This document shows positions 41,640-53,238 of a stretch of 64,000 bases of DNA, in pieces. The notes below the pieces were generated by a model. The model was not told the origin of the DNA. It ran no database searches and saw only the letters and a list, made by a program, of their open reading frames with translations. Every line of letters begins with the position of its first letter. The first letter of the stretch is position 1. A program made the position numbers and the translations under genes. Source of the stretch: Eukaryota sp. TZLM1-RC (lineage: Eukaryota; Metamonada: BaSk clade); the NCBI GenBank assembly GCA_040285825.1, contig JAUPSS010000003.1:1302001-1366000 (forward strand). The letters are read 5' to 3'.

Positions 41640-42266
41640 AGCAACTGAAATGTTTTATATAATTATTTAACAAAAATGTTCTTCAACTGAACTTATTTAA
41701 ATGTTGTTTACTTTCAAAATCTCCAATTTCAACAAAAGTTTTTGGAATTGAAATTCAATCCATGTTATTTTCATCTGATGCAATTCGTCAGCTATGTTCG
41801 TTCTTAGGCAATATTGATGAAGTCTCCAAACAATTATTTGAACAATTGAATTTTATGTCGGAAAAAATTGACCAAATGATGAAATTGGATGTATAGAAAC
41901 ATATCAAATTTAGCATAATAAGACTGTGTTTCAATTCAAATTTCAACTATATATTTCAATCTATTAATCCTCTTGTCTCTAGACCGGTGGCCCAAATGTT
42001 CAATGAATTGTGTGCTAAAGTTTTGTCTCAACTGGTAGTGTGTAAAATGTTCCAAATTCCCACTTATGCACATCTTAGTCCACATTATGGCGGTTTAGGT
42101 TGGACTAAGGCTTCTATTCTTACTTCATGTGCTGTTATTGGTGGATGTAGAAATGCGATATTTGAGTTTTCTGAAAGATTTGCAGATTGGAAAGACTTAT
42201 TAGTGACAATGCAAAGTTTTACTATTTTTGCATTAAATGAAGAAATTTTAAAAATTGATAATGAAA
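41640..42266 (+). pseudogene. LINE-A reverse transcriptase thumb region, interrupted by LTR element
   Basis: SSDAIRQLCSFLGNIDEVSKQLFEQL, a TAG near 41,895, then VAQMFNELCAKVLSQL and the LSPHYGGLGWTKA segment up to LKIDNE. The frame stops where the LTR retrotransposon enters and resumes at 49,831 (KWNQCFPQSFN). Confidence 0.85.
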
Positions 42267-42387
42267 TGTAGGTATCTCACTAGTGAGTACCTAAGTATAT
42301 AGAATAACATTAAATAAAATTATCTTTATCTTAACCCGCCTTAACTAACCCATACATACACAGCTAGCATAATGCCTAACGGCAACA
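42267..42387 (+). repeat. Left LTR (121 bp)
   Basis: TG...CA-bounded repeat, matching 49,710-49,830 and 53,239-53,359. It contains TAAATAAAATTATC near its middle, a possible transcription-related AT box. Confidence 0.93.
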
Positions 42388-42523
42388 ATAATTATTGTGC
42401 GTCACAGGCACACCAAACAGCAAACAGCAACAGCGCTGTAAACGACAAAAAGATGTCTGGGTATGTCAGACATCTTTCAGAGGAGACCTTTCTAACCCTC
42501 CTCTTCACATTATTTCGAGTATA

Positions 42524-43700
42524 ATGAGTGCTCCAACAAAGGAAACGAGTACCCCTCCTTCCTCAACGAGTTCGGATGTATTTCATCCCACTCCTGGTCA
42601 AACGAGTTTGAGTGTTTCACACTCCACTCATGGAACGTTGAGTTCGGGTGCAACCCACCTCACTCCAAATTTATTTAGTTCGGGTCAACACCCCACTATT
42701 ATTCATACGAGCAGAGATCCTCGACTCCCTCCTCCAAATCCGAGTTCGGGTCAAAACCCCACTCCTAACCTAACTCTTCCGAGGTAATCCCTCCCAACAA
42801 CAACGCCCATTCAACGGCTACCACAGCCTTGACTACGGCCAAAGTCTCGCAGGATAAAGCTCTTGCCACTAGCCCAGAGTTAGAGGCGCTTCTCGCCACT
42901 TTCTCAAAAGAAGAAAGTGAGAAACAGGAGCCAACAGACTTTGTGGAGTCTCTCCCTTCAGATACGTCCCTGTACCCAGACTTAGAAAACTGTGTTTCGG
43001 TACAAACCTTAAAGGAGACTTTAGAAGGATTCAGGGAAGATCCCCTCACCTCACAAGTCATCAAAAACTCTATAGAGCTTCTTGACAAAGAGAGTAAGGA
43101 GTTGACGGGTAGACCTGCTGAACGCAGAATAGGACTATCCCCACTAGACTCCTCTTATAAATCCATCATGTCCAAGCCTCGCGCTGACAGATTCGATTTT
43201 ATCGGAAAAAAGGCCACCCTCGACATATATTACTTTAGAATACTGTGGTTGGAGGTCATGGAGTATGGTCGAGACTTCTCTAACAATTTGGATGGAACAT
43301 ACACCTCCTCCCAGACTGGTTTAGGCCAGGTCTGGACAAAATTTATGAAGACAACAGCATATCTGGAGTGAATTATATGGTAATAAGAGAGGTTTACAAA
43401 TATTACCCATCGTCATCATATCCTGATCTCGTTGAGATGAGACCTGCATCTCAGCCGTTCAGGCTAATTTTCGTCGAACAAGGAGTCACCTTCAAACGAG
43501 ATCATGGCAACATGAAAACGACAGTCATCTCCACCTATAGGTCTCCCCCCAATCACCACAATGTCAAATTGGGGACACTTCTTGGACGTCCTCACTATCC
43601 AACCATCGGACTCATCTGTCCCAATGAAAGAATCGACCTCACATCAAACAGGTCCAGGATTGAGCAGACAAGATCTCCTCATCTCGATCAGGAACATTAG
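42524..43700 (+). pseudogene. gag-like region of the LTR retrotransposon
   Basis: Frame from ATG 42,524: a Ser/Thr/Pro-rich N-terminus (TSTPPSSTSSD, repeated SSG...HSTHG units) to a TAA at 42,787. Then 42,829-43,371, an acidic segment (ELEALLATFSKEESEKQ) and a capsid-like helical part (FLWLEVMEYGRD-type). Then 43,368-43,700, basic. These three are probably one gag protein broken by a stop and frameshifts; the same frames recur at 53.5-54.4 kb. Confidence 0.65.
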
Positions 43701-43784
43701 CCGGAATCCATGATCCACGTCAAGTTCTTGACCTAAATCTACAATCTGACGTTGGATACCACTATAAAACAAAGGCTGTAGACC

Positions 43785-46700
43785 ATGATACGCTCCATGA
43801 GCCCCAGACTCGAGTTTCCAGAGACTCAAATGAAAATAGTACACTTTCTACTGGAATTCGCTCTCTGGGACAGCACAGGCAGAGGAGGAACGACAAATGT
43901 CGAGAAAATAGAAACGCCTCAAACAAGTTCAGTTCAGCAGCAGAAACAAATTGCTGACATGGTCAACAGTCTATCTCAGTTACTAGCAATACAAGGAGGT
44001 GCTACAACTGAGATACAACAACAAATAGATTCGTTAAAGTCTCAGCTTGACTCGCTTCGGACACCCAAAATTTACAGAATAGACCCCAATTTCATTAACA
44101 AAATAGGGCCACCTATTCATGCTTACGACCTTTTCAGGTCCATTCTGGCGACGACCAACCCCCTGGGAATCTCGGGTTGCATCAGTGCAAGAATCATTTC
44201 CTTCTGGAAACAACAACAGATCCTTAGCATGTTATCTACAGACGCAGAAATTTTACTGCTTCTTTGTAGGAGGAGCCAATTCAACTCGCTCCATGACGCC
44301 AAATTAGCTCTCCACAAACCCCAATTCAATTGGCGTAAGGTCAATTCAATCGAAGACGCGGAAAGGGAGTTTGCAATATACATGGAAAATTTTGGAGACA
44401 TCCTGAGAATGTCTACATACATCACTGATGTATCAGCTAGGATCGAAGATGTGGATCACTCGAGTGGAGTATTCACTCTTCCAATGTCAACAGTGGCTCA
44501 TGCCTTTTTAACAGGCATCAACAACTTGGCTTTCACTGAGCCCCTGTTCGAAGAATTCTGTAAAGAGAGCTATTGGAAGGACAAGCTAGTGAGCTTCCCC
44601 CAATTAACAAGGAAGGTGCGAAATGATTTATTATCATGGATGAAAGTTGCGCAAAATAGGGAAACGGTCCAGCTATTGAGGAAAGCTGCATCCAGACCCA
44701 AAATAGAAACAGGTGATTTTCACAACTCAGCCGGGAAAAAGAGAACAAGCCAACCAGATTCATCCATCCCCAACCTTAAAAAAGAAAAACATTACAGAGG
44801 AGGCCAAAAGTTCTGTACTTTTTGTCAGAAACCAGGCCATGTAATTGCAGAATGCGAAGATCCCAAATGCACCAGATCTCTGGTTCCACTAAATCAACGA
44901 AGAAGCGCCGGCAGAAGTAGAGGCCGAGGAAGACCATTCAGAGGTAGTTATGATAGTTTTAAAAATATTCATAGAGGCCATAGTAGAGGCCAAGGTAGAT
45001 ATAGGGGCCGAGGTGGCCGTGGTACGAGAGGAAAAAAACATCGTGCATATATGTTTTATATACACCAATCATCGCACGCTTCAGCTCCCGAATTGAGCCA
45101 TACTTATACAACTAGCCAATCGGAACATTCAGCTCAAGCATCCCTCTCAAATCCACTCTCTTTCGGTAATGATAATAAAGTAGATAAATATTTGAGTTTA
45201 AACAGTTCAGAAAGAGATTCATACAATCGAGCAGATGAATCTGCACCTTGTATGAACCACAACAGATCCAAGCAGCCTCAGTTCTTAGAGCTTCAGGTTA
45301 GAATCAACGATACGGTCATAAAAGGCATGATAGACACAGCTGCATTTTGTTCTGTCATTTCCCTCGACTTAGCAAATCGGTGTTCAATGTCCATAAATGA
45401 AAACGATATAACACAATTCATCCCTGCTAGCAATGTATCAACGAATTCGCTTGGGAGTGCACAAGGCATTCTGACGTTCAATGTTGGCAGCATCGCGAAC
45501 CAAGTATCAATAAACAATACTCTCCCCATTATACCAGGTTCGAACAAATTTTTAATTGGGGTAGACATGTTACAACAACTTGGGCTACTGACATCTGACC
45601 GTTTAGTTATTTTACTAGACGAAGAGCGCCGCACCCTGCTAAACGCTGAAGCCATTTTTGATAACAGAATTAAAACTCACCAAATTGGCCACGTAGAATC
45701 AACTTCTTGCAGTGAAGAAGATTTTACTCAGCAATTAGATAGATCTGGATGTGAGATTAATTTAGATGATAGTGAGTATAATAACAGTTTGTCTGATATA
45801 TTAGCTCAATACAAGGACGTGTTCAGCGAAAAGCCCAATAAAGATGGAATCGATTGTCCACCTATGACGATCCCCTTCTACAATACTAATACAATTGTAC
45901 ATAAACCAGCTCGGGGCCTCAACCCAAAGAAATTACAAATAGCCAATCAGATTTTTGATGAATTGATTGAAATGGGCTATGCAATTGAATCGAACTACAA
46001 GTTCAGTTCCCCAATAGTATTAGTGATATACCTTGATGATCGAAAACCTAGGTTGACGGGCGATTTCAGTGGTAAAGATGGAGTTAACGCGCATACAATT
46101 CCGGTCGAGTCTAACTTGCCATTAATTTCAGATGTTTTGGAATTTCTGAGTCAGGCCAACTTTATTGCCACTTTAGATCTCCCAAAAGTTTTTTGGCAAA
46201 TGAAAGTAGCCGACGAAGATGTTGAAAAGACGTCTATCTCTATTCCTGGCAGATCCATTATGTTTAAAAGGGCATGCTTCGGACTATAGAATATCCCAGC
46301 GATTTTTCAAAATGTAATGATGGAAATTTTCCAAATAAAAGGAGTATTTATTTACATCGATGATATAATCATAATAGGATCAACCCTTCAAGAATTCTTT
46401 GACAGAATACAGAGGGTACTGCAATGCGCAAGGGATAGAAGAGTCAACATTGGATTGAGAAAATGTAAATTCGTTACTGACAAACAACCAATTGACATTT
46501 TAGGCAGCACTTTCCAATTCAAACAACGAAAAATTAGCAAAAAACGAGTAGATGCTTTAATAAACATACCTGCTCCAAAAACTATCAAGGAAGTACGGTC
46601 ATTAGTTGGCTCAGTCAATTTCATAAGAGATTGGCTCCCAAATATTTCACAACTAATAGCACCCATAAATGAGCTAATCAAGCACAAACAACGTCGTGTA

Positions 46701-47363
46701 AATTGGGAAGCCAAACACGATCATCTATTAGATCAAATAAAACAACTGATTATTAATCACATGCCTCTGGAATTACCTTCACCAGACAAACGCATTCTGA
46801 TTAGCACCGTTGCATCTGACATCGCAGTAGGAGGAGTCATTTGGCAAGAAATCGCACCTTATGCACCCATTGGAACTGCATTAAAAGATAGAAAAGTAAC
46901 ACCAATTTCCTTTTATAGTAGGATTTTAACCGATACTCAAAGGCGTTGGTCTACTTTACAAAAAGAATTATATGCGATACTATTAATACTAACAGAAAGT
47001 CATCTGGAAAGCTTTCTCATTACTAGACACCTGACCATTTTCACAGATCACCGGAATATTGCATTCCTCGCCACGGCTCCTGAAAAGAACAGAATCGTCA
47101 AAAGATGGTTACCTATCTTATCAGAATTTGACTTTGATATCGTACACGAAACAGGAGAAGACAATCACTGGGCTGACATGATGTCAAGAAACATAGATAC
47201 AAACTTAGAAAATCCGGAAATAAATCACATCAACTACCCACATAATCCCTTTTGGCATGGTGAAATACCACCCCCTGACGACGATTCTGATTATGAAGAT
47301 CCAGATCCAATCCACATTTTTGAATTAGCAAAGCACCCAGATTTACCCATTTTTTCAAATTGG
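43785..47363 (+). pseudogene. pol of the LTR retrotransposon: capsid end, zinc knuckle, protease, RT, RNase H
   Basis: Frame 43,785-46,289 includes a retrotransposon capsid-like region, the CCHC knuckle CTFCQKPGHVIAEC near 44,820, a Gly/Arg-rich tract, the aspartic protease motif MIDTAAFCSVIS (DTA rather than DTG), and the start of reverse transcriptase (DLPKVFWQM, FGL). A single TAG at 46,287-46,289 interrupts FGL-NIPAIFQ. The frame continues to 47,363 with FIYIDDIIIIG (YxDD active site), RSLVGSVNF and RNase H (STVASDIAVGG, FTDHRN). The nested element enters at SNW. Expected activity: reverse transcription in cytoplasmic particles. Confidence 0.88.
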
Positions 47364-48195
47364 TGTTGTTGTCGAACTTAAATTGAATTAGTAGGTATCT
47401 CTGTATTTTGACTGATGACGTGATACTCGTTTATGAATCAGTTTTATTAATAAACTTAGATTTCTCTCTCTCCCCTTCGTGTGTTCATCTGCCTAACGGC
47501 ATCAATAATTATTGGCCCTTCCTATTTCAGATGACTGTTCCCTCTGTTAACCTGACGTCTCTTTCTTCCATGAAAGTTGAAAGTGTTCTTCTGTTCCTAT
47601 AGGAGTGAAAGATCTATTCTTCTGTGACTTCTAAGAAAGAGCTTGTTCCAGCAAGACTCTTGGTCGATTCTTTTCTGTTAGAGTCCCTATCTCTCCAGAA
47701 ATCCGACGTCTCTTCCAGTGACGATGTTCTTCTTAGACATCTTCAATCTGTCGTATCGTTCGCCACGTACGAAGATTTTAGTCTGGCTATGTCAGAACTG
47801 AAGCTTGATGTCCGTATTGGTGACGTCCGAGAACGTATGTCCTGTTACCTGCGACGTTTCCTCCAGGTAAAGAGTAGGGCTTCCGGACTGAAGTTACCAG
47901 ACACAGCTTTTCTGAATCGATTTGCCAGAGGAATTCTTCCCGTAGGTCTTCAACGTTCTCATACCAACGATGCACCGGAGTATTTAACAAACCCCATATC
48001 TTCCCTCTATTGAGCCAGTACTGTATTTGTCCTCAGAAAAATGGGAAAAAGTAGTGTTGTTGTCGAACTTAAATTGAATTAGTAGGTATCTTGGTATTTT
48101 GATTGATGACGTGATACTCGTTTATGAATCAGTTTTATTAATAAACTTAGATTTCTCTCTCTCCCCTTCGTGTGATTATCTGCCTAACGGCATCA
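47364..48195 (+). mobile_element. Nested non-autonomous LTR element (832 bp)
   Basis: 141-bp LTRs at 47,364-47,504 and 48,055-48,195 begin TGTTGTTGTCG and end CGGCATCA; the 4-bp duplication TTGG flanks them (47,360-47,363 and 48,196-48,199). The internal 550 bp carries one frame (47,624-48,013) and a polypurine tract (AAAAATGGGAAAAAGTAG) before the right LTR. There is no pol. LTRs differ from each other at only a few bases, so insertion is recent relative to the host element's decay. Confidence 0.92.
47624..48013 (+). CDS. gag-like protein of the nested element (129 aa)
   Basis: Frame between the two LTRs: VPARLLVDSFLLESLSLQ, then LLRHLQSVVSFATYEDFSLAM and CYLRRFLQVKSR. Helical, resembling a retrotransposon capsid fragment. 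No ATG early in the frame other than a non-canonical start, and no zinc knuckle. Probably a remnant or a minimal gag that could help trans-mobilisation; inference only. Confidence 0.4.
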   Translation: MTSKKELVPARLLVDSFLLESLSLQKSDVSSSDDVLLRHLQSVVSFATYEDFSLAMSELKLDVRIGDVRERMSCYLRRFLQVKSRASGLKLPDTAFLNRFARGILPVGLQRSHTNDAPEYLTNPISSLY

Positions 48196-48199
48196 TTGG

Positions 48200-49678
48200 C
48201 TCTCAAAAGTTAGATCAGAGCAACAACTAGCCATTAGCAATAATGATCCATTATTCAAAAACGCTACACTATGCAAAAACACAGAAATCTGGTTAAATAA
48301 TAATAATAAAATGATAATCCCGACCAAACTAAGAAAAACGACACTCAACCTAATACACGGTTTAACCCCAATCAGGCCACCCTAGCAAAAACGAAAGTCT
48401 TCATAAACTTTCCAAAAGCGATTGCTACTGGCCAAACATGAGAAAAGATCTCATCAAACATATAGAACGTTGCCCTACTTGCCAGAAAACAGCACCAGTA
48501 AAGCAATCAAAGACTCCCACAACTGGTTCCCTGTGGGCTAATTGCCCTTTCGCAAGATTAAACGTGGATACAATTGGACCACTCAATAAAGACAACAACG
48601 ATAATCAATATTTTCTAGTTTTCGTCGATTCATTTACAAGGTACAACACTTGTATCTTTAAAAGAACTTAATGCCTTAGAAATAGCAGATGCTTTGATAT
48701 GGAACGTCTGCGCTATTTTTGGCATACCTATGTCTATACATAGTGACAATGGCTGAGTTCGCCAACGAAATATTTAATTTGCTTTGCCAAAGAATGTCAA
48801 TTGAAGTGTCTAAATCAATTCCTTACCATTCTGAAAGCAATGGATTGGTTGAAAGAAAACATCGAGATGTGATACAATGTATAAGGAAATTATTAATAGA
48901 TTACAACGACTATGATTCATGGTCCACATATGTACCTATAACTCAACTATTAATTAATTCAACCAAAAGTAGAATAACAAATCACACTCCATACGAACTG
49001 ATGTTTGGGTCATCTATCAGCCCAAGATCAGATCCTGCTAACATCCTAGGAGGCATTTTCGATTTTGAATCCAATGTACCACTTTTGCAAGACCTCAAAT
49101 TTAAGAATGAACGTCTTCAAAAAAGATGGGAAGAAGCAGAGCATCACCAACTATTAAATACACCCAGTCATACGAAAAACATAGATGAAAATACATTTAA
49201 TATTGGTGACTATATTCTTCGAAAGACTAAACAACCTAATAAATTGCATGGATCTTGGTTAGGCCCATATCTGGTTTTAGAAACCCCTTCCAACTCCACC
49301 TTATTAATAAAGAACCTGACGACTGGTGAACAAACAAAGGTATCTAAAAGGGACTGTAAAATTTATAACGCTGACGATCCTAACGATGTCGATCTACTTA
49401 GAGCAATCGCAGCCACAGATTCAGGAAAATATGTCATCGAAGAAATCCTTGACGAGTACAATACTGCTCAAGGACCCTTCTGTACTGTAAGATGGTTTGG
49501 TGGAGATACTACCGAGGAACCACTCCATTCTATCAGAAATTCAGAAGCGTATCAACGATTTAATAAGAAACCTAATAAAAGAGAACGTAAATCTGTTAAA
49601 TCCAACAACGCAGCTCGGGCTCTCCCCGTGCCTCAGCAAAAGCGTTATCCGCAAAGGAAGCGGAAGAACAACTGTAAA
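48200..49678 (+). pseudogene. Integrase and chromodomain of the LTR retrotransposon
   Basis: Resumes after the nested element with the HHCC region (SLHKLSKSDCYWPNM, ERCPTCQK) in shifted frame. The catalytic core follows: NVDTIGPL (first Asp, 48,560), SDNG (second Asp, frameshift at 48,755) and SNGLVERKHRDV (Glu). A GPYLVLETP barrel comes next, and at 49,420-49,560 a chromodomain-like end, VIEEILDE...VRWFGG...TEEPLHSI. The tail is basic (QRKRKNNCK). Chromodomain integrases of this type steer insertion to marked chromatin. Two frameshifts inactivate this copy. Confidence 0.85.
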
Positions 49679-49709
49679 TAATTTTAATTGAGAAAACGGG
49701 AGAAGGTAG

Positions 49710-49830
49710 TGTAGGTATCTCACTAGTGAGTACCTAAGTATATAGAATAACATTAAATAAAATTATCTTTATCTTAACCCGCCTTAACTAACCCATACAT
49801 ACACAGCTAGCATAATGCCTAACGGCAACA
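49710..49830 (+). repeat. Right LTR (121 bp)
   Basis: Same sequence as 42,267-42,387, followed by the GAAA duplication and by the resumed LINE-A frame. Confidence 0.93.
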
Positions 49831-50868
49831 GAAAAATGGAATCAATGCTTTCCTCAATCATTCAATGACAATACTCCTGAACAAATTCATTTGAATTTAA
49901 AATACACACTTCAAACATTACAAAAACGAATGACCAAAATGTGTGAAGATGATTTTTTAAAACATTTATGCAGCTCTGCTGTTTTAGATCAAGATCTTCA
50001 TTCATTACTATAAGAAAAAGGTCTGTGCGATAATAAGTCATCAGGTTGATCACTATTTGTCACCATTGTGCCACGAAGGTTTGGGCAATGTGCCTATAAT
50101 GAAGCTTTTGTAACAAAAGAGAAATTATATTTGAATATCCCTATTGTCCAGCTTCTATTAAAAAAAACAAGTGTTTGTTCTAATTCATCACAGCTCACCT
50201 TACGTCATGCTCTGAATTGTTCTAAATTGATAACTTATCGTTCTTCATTACATGATGCTGTCAGGGACAATGTTTTTAATATGGCACGAACTGCAAGAAT
50301 CTGATGTGTTAAAGACCCTTTGCTTAGAGAAACATTGTCATTAAAGAAGTTTGGTTCTGATGACAGAGGTGATATTTATTGAGATTGGATTGAGAACTCT
50401 GAACTGTTGTTGACTTTGTCTCCTGTAATGTTCCAAATGACATTTTGGTTCAAAGAAGGAAATTTAATCCTGTAAAAGCTATTGAATTTAAAGTGTATGA
50501 GAAACATAGAAAATATGACAAAGATATCGAAGAAGCTAATGCTGATAGAAACAGACCACTTGCATTTATTACTTTTCCATTTTCTATAAACGGAAGACTA
50601 TCAGTAGAAACAGGAACCTTTTTGAATGATTTCTAATAAATGGTTCAAGAAAAAACAATGAAGAGATTTGATGTCTTCTTATGGCGGTCGCGAATTGAAT
50701 TTGCTATGTTAATAGACTACCTCAGTTTTTCACCGAATAAGAGAAGCAATGGCGAGAAAACAAGCAGATCAGGATTTTGTAGAGGAAATGTTCGTTCATT
50801 GCAGTTAGTCCCATTAGTTCTGATTTAAATTTATTAAGTGTTGTAGTTCAATAACAAATACTATTGAA
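49831..50868 (+). pseudogene. LINE-A, continuation after the LTR element, to its 3' end
   Basis: Continues the copy at 41,640-42,266: KWNQCFPQSFN, VPRRFGQCAYNEAFVTK, LRHALNCSK, SSLHDAVRD, the degraded endonuclease core and the C-terminal VQEKTMKRFDVFLWRSR, with a 3' UTR ending AACAAATACTATTG. Interrupted by TAA near 50,012, TGA near 50,048 and more. Confidence 0.82.
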
Positions 50869-50870
50869 AC

Positions 50871-52597
50871 TTCTATTTTGTGCAATTGATCCTAACCACA
50901 AAAATTTGTGTGGTTATTCAATTGGATCAAGAATGGATAATAACAATGTTGACCATCAACTTTCGGGCGGTGTTCTGAATCCAAAGGCAAAGAAGATGAT
51001 TCACCCCCGGTCCTGACCCATGCAACACCAAATTGCTATTTCGTACAGAATTTACACAAATATCTTAATGAAATAGCAATGCCTTTGATGTGGGTACCGA
51101 CACATGAAGAAATCAGCAATCCCGACTTCCGTCCGAGAACTATACTAGACCAACTGCTGATGAAAGGAGATCGCCGAGTCCTGCGCCGCAACAAGTATGA
51201 TTGTTTTATAAGGCAAAAAAGAATAATGGGATTAATTGAAAAAATTAAACAAATAGCCAGTGGAAGAGAAACTATAATTTGGTTTGGTAGTGGAGTTGAT
51301 GGGCCCTCAAGACAAGCTGTGAAAACCCCAAGGAAGCGTAGTATAGTGTTTATTGAATAATTTGCTTATGTTTTATATTTTTATAGATACAAAAAACAGT
51401 GAATAAATGAATTTTATTGTTGACTGACTGATCTTTTTTCGATTGACATCCCCACCACAATGGCAAATCCAGAGTTGCTACTTCGAGGTCGTGTTCTTTC
51501 TTGGAAGTATAGCCATCCTCAAGAAAGGACAACTGTTGCTGTTGCCGCTGCCAACTTTTCCGCCGGTGTTGCAAAAGATGCAAAAGAGCCACAGTTTCGA
51601 ACTTGCGAACTGTTAGCGTTTTGGGCTGTCGTCTTGCTCAGTATTATATACTGATACATCCGAACATGGCTCATTGGTTGTACCATCAACAGTTCTGGTA
51701 TCAATGTCAGGATTTTGTGGTGATGGTCAATCCTCCAATCCGGTAACCCTTTGAGACCCACCGGGAAGTCTACGAGGGTCTTTTTAATGCTTCTGACCCA
51801 ATTATGTGGCCATTTTCCTCTGGGTTGTGATGAAGTAACTGGCAACTGGTGCCATTTTGACATCCGGAGCTTTTGTGCACTTCAAATGACGAACAGCTTC
51901 TGCCAAATTATGACAGATGGACCAATGCAATGGAAGTTCAACTTCTATAGAACGATGGCAGTCTTCTTTTACTGCAAATCTCCGAAAAAATTTGCTTCTG
52001 CCGTTCTCAAAGATGCATCCGTTTCTGAGCAGCTACCTGGTTGGTACGAGCAACATCATGCTTACATTAGCGATTTGTTCGACCAACAAGTAGGTACCCC
52101 TGCTAGGTTCCAGGCCCTCTTGGAAGAAACTGACCTCCATTTGAACACTGAAACAGTGAACTTGATCTTCTTCTCCAATTTCCATGTTTTGTCGTTTTTC
52201 GAGAATACGGCGAGTGAAACAATGAATAGGCTCGCTCTGGCTTGCTCCGTATGCTACTCTCCAGGCTTCATTTCATTCAGCCAACAACTCGAAAAACACT
52301 TTTTACGTTTAAAACCAAACCAACACATCTAACCTTTTTACAGGAAGAACCTTGCCACATATACCATTGCATCGAATAATATGTCAGTGAGAGTAAGCTT
52401 CTCAACAGGTTCCCAAGAAAACCAAAAATCGCCGCACCACCAGACCATTCGCAAATTGTTAGAGCCAGTGAAGAACACGCTATGCCTGCCAAGAGTTGAA
52501 AGTGAAACTCGAGACTTTAAAAACAGGTTCGCCCTAGGCAACATCTAAGAACTGATGACGCCTATGAGCCTCCTACCGTTGATCCAATTGAATACTT
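50871..52597 (+). mobile_element. Circularly permuted FzB/ORF-A element, copy 4
   Basis: Near-identical to 39,900-41,625 (offset 10,971) with the same internal junction at KTPRKR and the same ends, because both lie in the tandem duplication. ORF-A frames are 51,460-51,654 and 51,751-52,332. It differs at a handful of bases, including two extra bases at its right junction (ATACTTGTTG against ATACTTTG). Confidence 0.72.
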
Positions 52598-52609
52598 GTT
52601 GATTTTGAA

Positions 52610-53238
52610 AAAAGCAACCGAAATGTTTTATATAATTATTTAACATAAATGTTCTTCAACTGAACTTATTTAAATGTTGTTTACTTTCAAAATCTCCAAT
52701 TTCAACAAAAGTTTTTGGAATTGAAATTCAATCCATGTTATTTTCATCTGATGCAATTCGTCAGCTATGTTCGTTCTTAGGCAATATTGATGAAGTCTCC
52801 AAACAATTATTTGAACAATTGAATTTTATGTCTGAAAAAATTGACCAAATGATGAAATTGGATGTATAGAAACATATCAAATTTAGCATAATAAGACTGT
52901 GTTTCAATTCAAATTTCAACTATATATTTCAATCTATTAATCCTCTTGTCTCTAGACCGGTGGCCCAAATGTTCAATGAATTGTGTGCTAAAGTTTTGTC
53001 TCAACTGGTAGTGTGTAAAATGTTCCAAATTCCCACTTATGCACATCTTAGTCCACATTATGGCGGTTTAGGTTGGACTAAGGCTTCTATTCTTACTTCA
53101 TGTGCTGTTATTGGTGGATGTAGAAATGCGATATTTGAGTTTTCTGAAAGATTTGCAGATTGGAAAGACTTATTAGTGACAATGCAAAGTTTTACTATTT
53201 TGCATTAAATGAAGAAATTTTAAAAATTGATAATGAAA
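52610..53238 (+). pseudogene. LINE-A thumb region, duplicated copy
   Basis: Copy of 41,640-42,266 in the second duplication unit, with one extra frameshift near 53,200. Ends at the same LTR insertion point. Confidence 0.85.

Larger units (their letters stand above)
42267..49830 (+). mobile_element. Ty3/gypsy-type chromovirus-like LTR retrotransposon
   Basis: Two 121-bp LTRs (42,267-42,387 and 49,710-49,830) begin TGTAGGTATC and end CGGCAACA. They are flanked by the 4-bp duplication GAAA (42,263-42,266 and 49,831-49,834). A polypurine tract (AAAACGGGAGAAGGTAG) precedes the right LTR. Internal order is gag, protease, reverse transcriptase, RNase H, integrase, chromodomain. It is inserted into a LINE-A copy, carries a nested 832-bp element, and its genes have stops and frameshifts, so it is not autonomous now. 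Confidence 0.93.
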
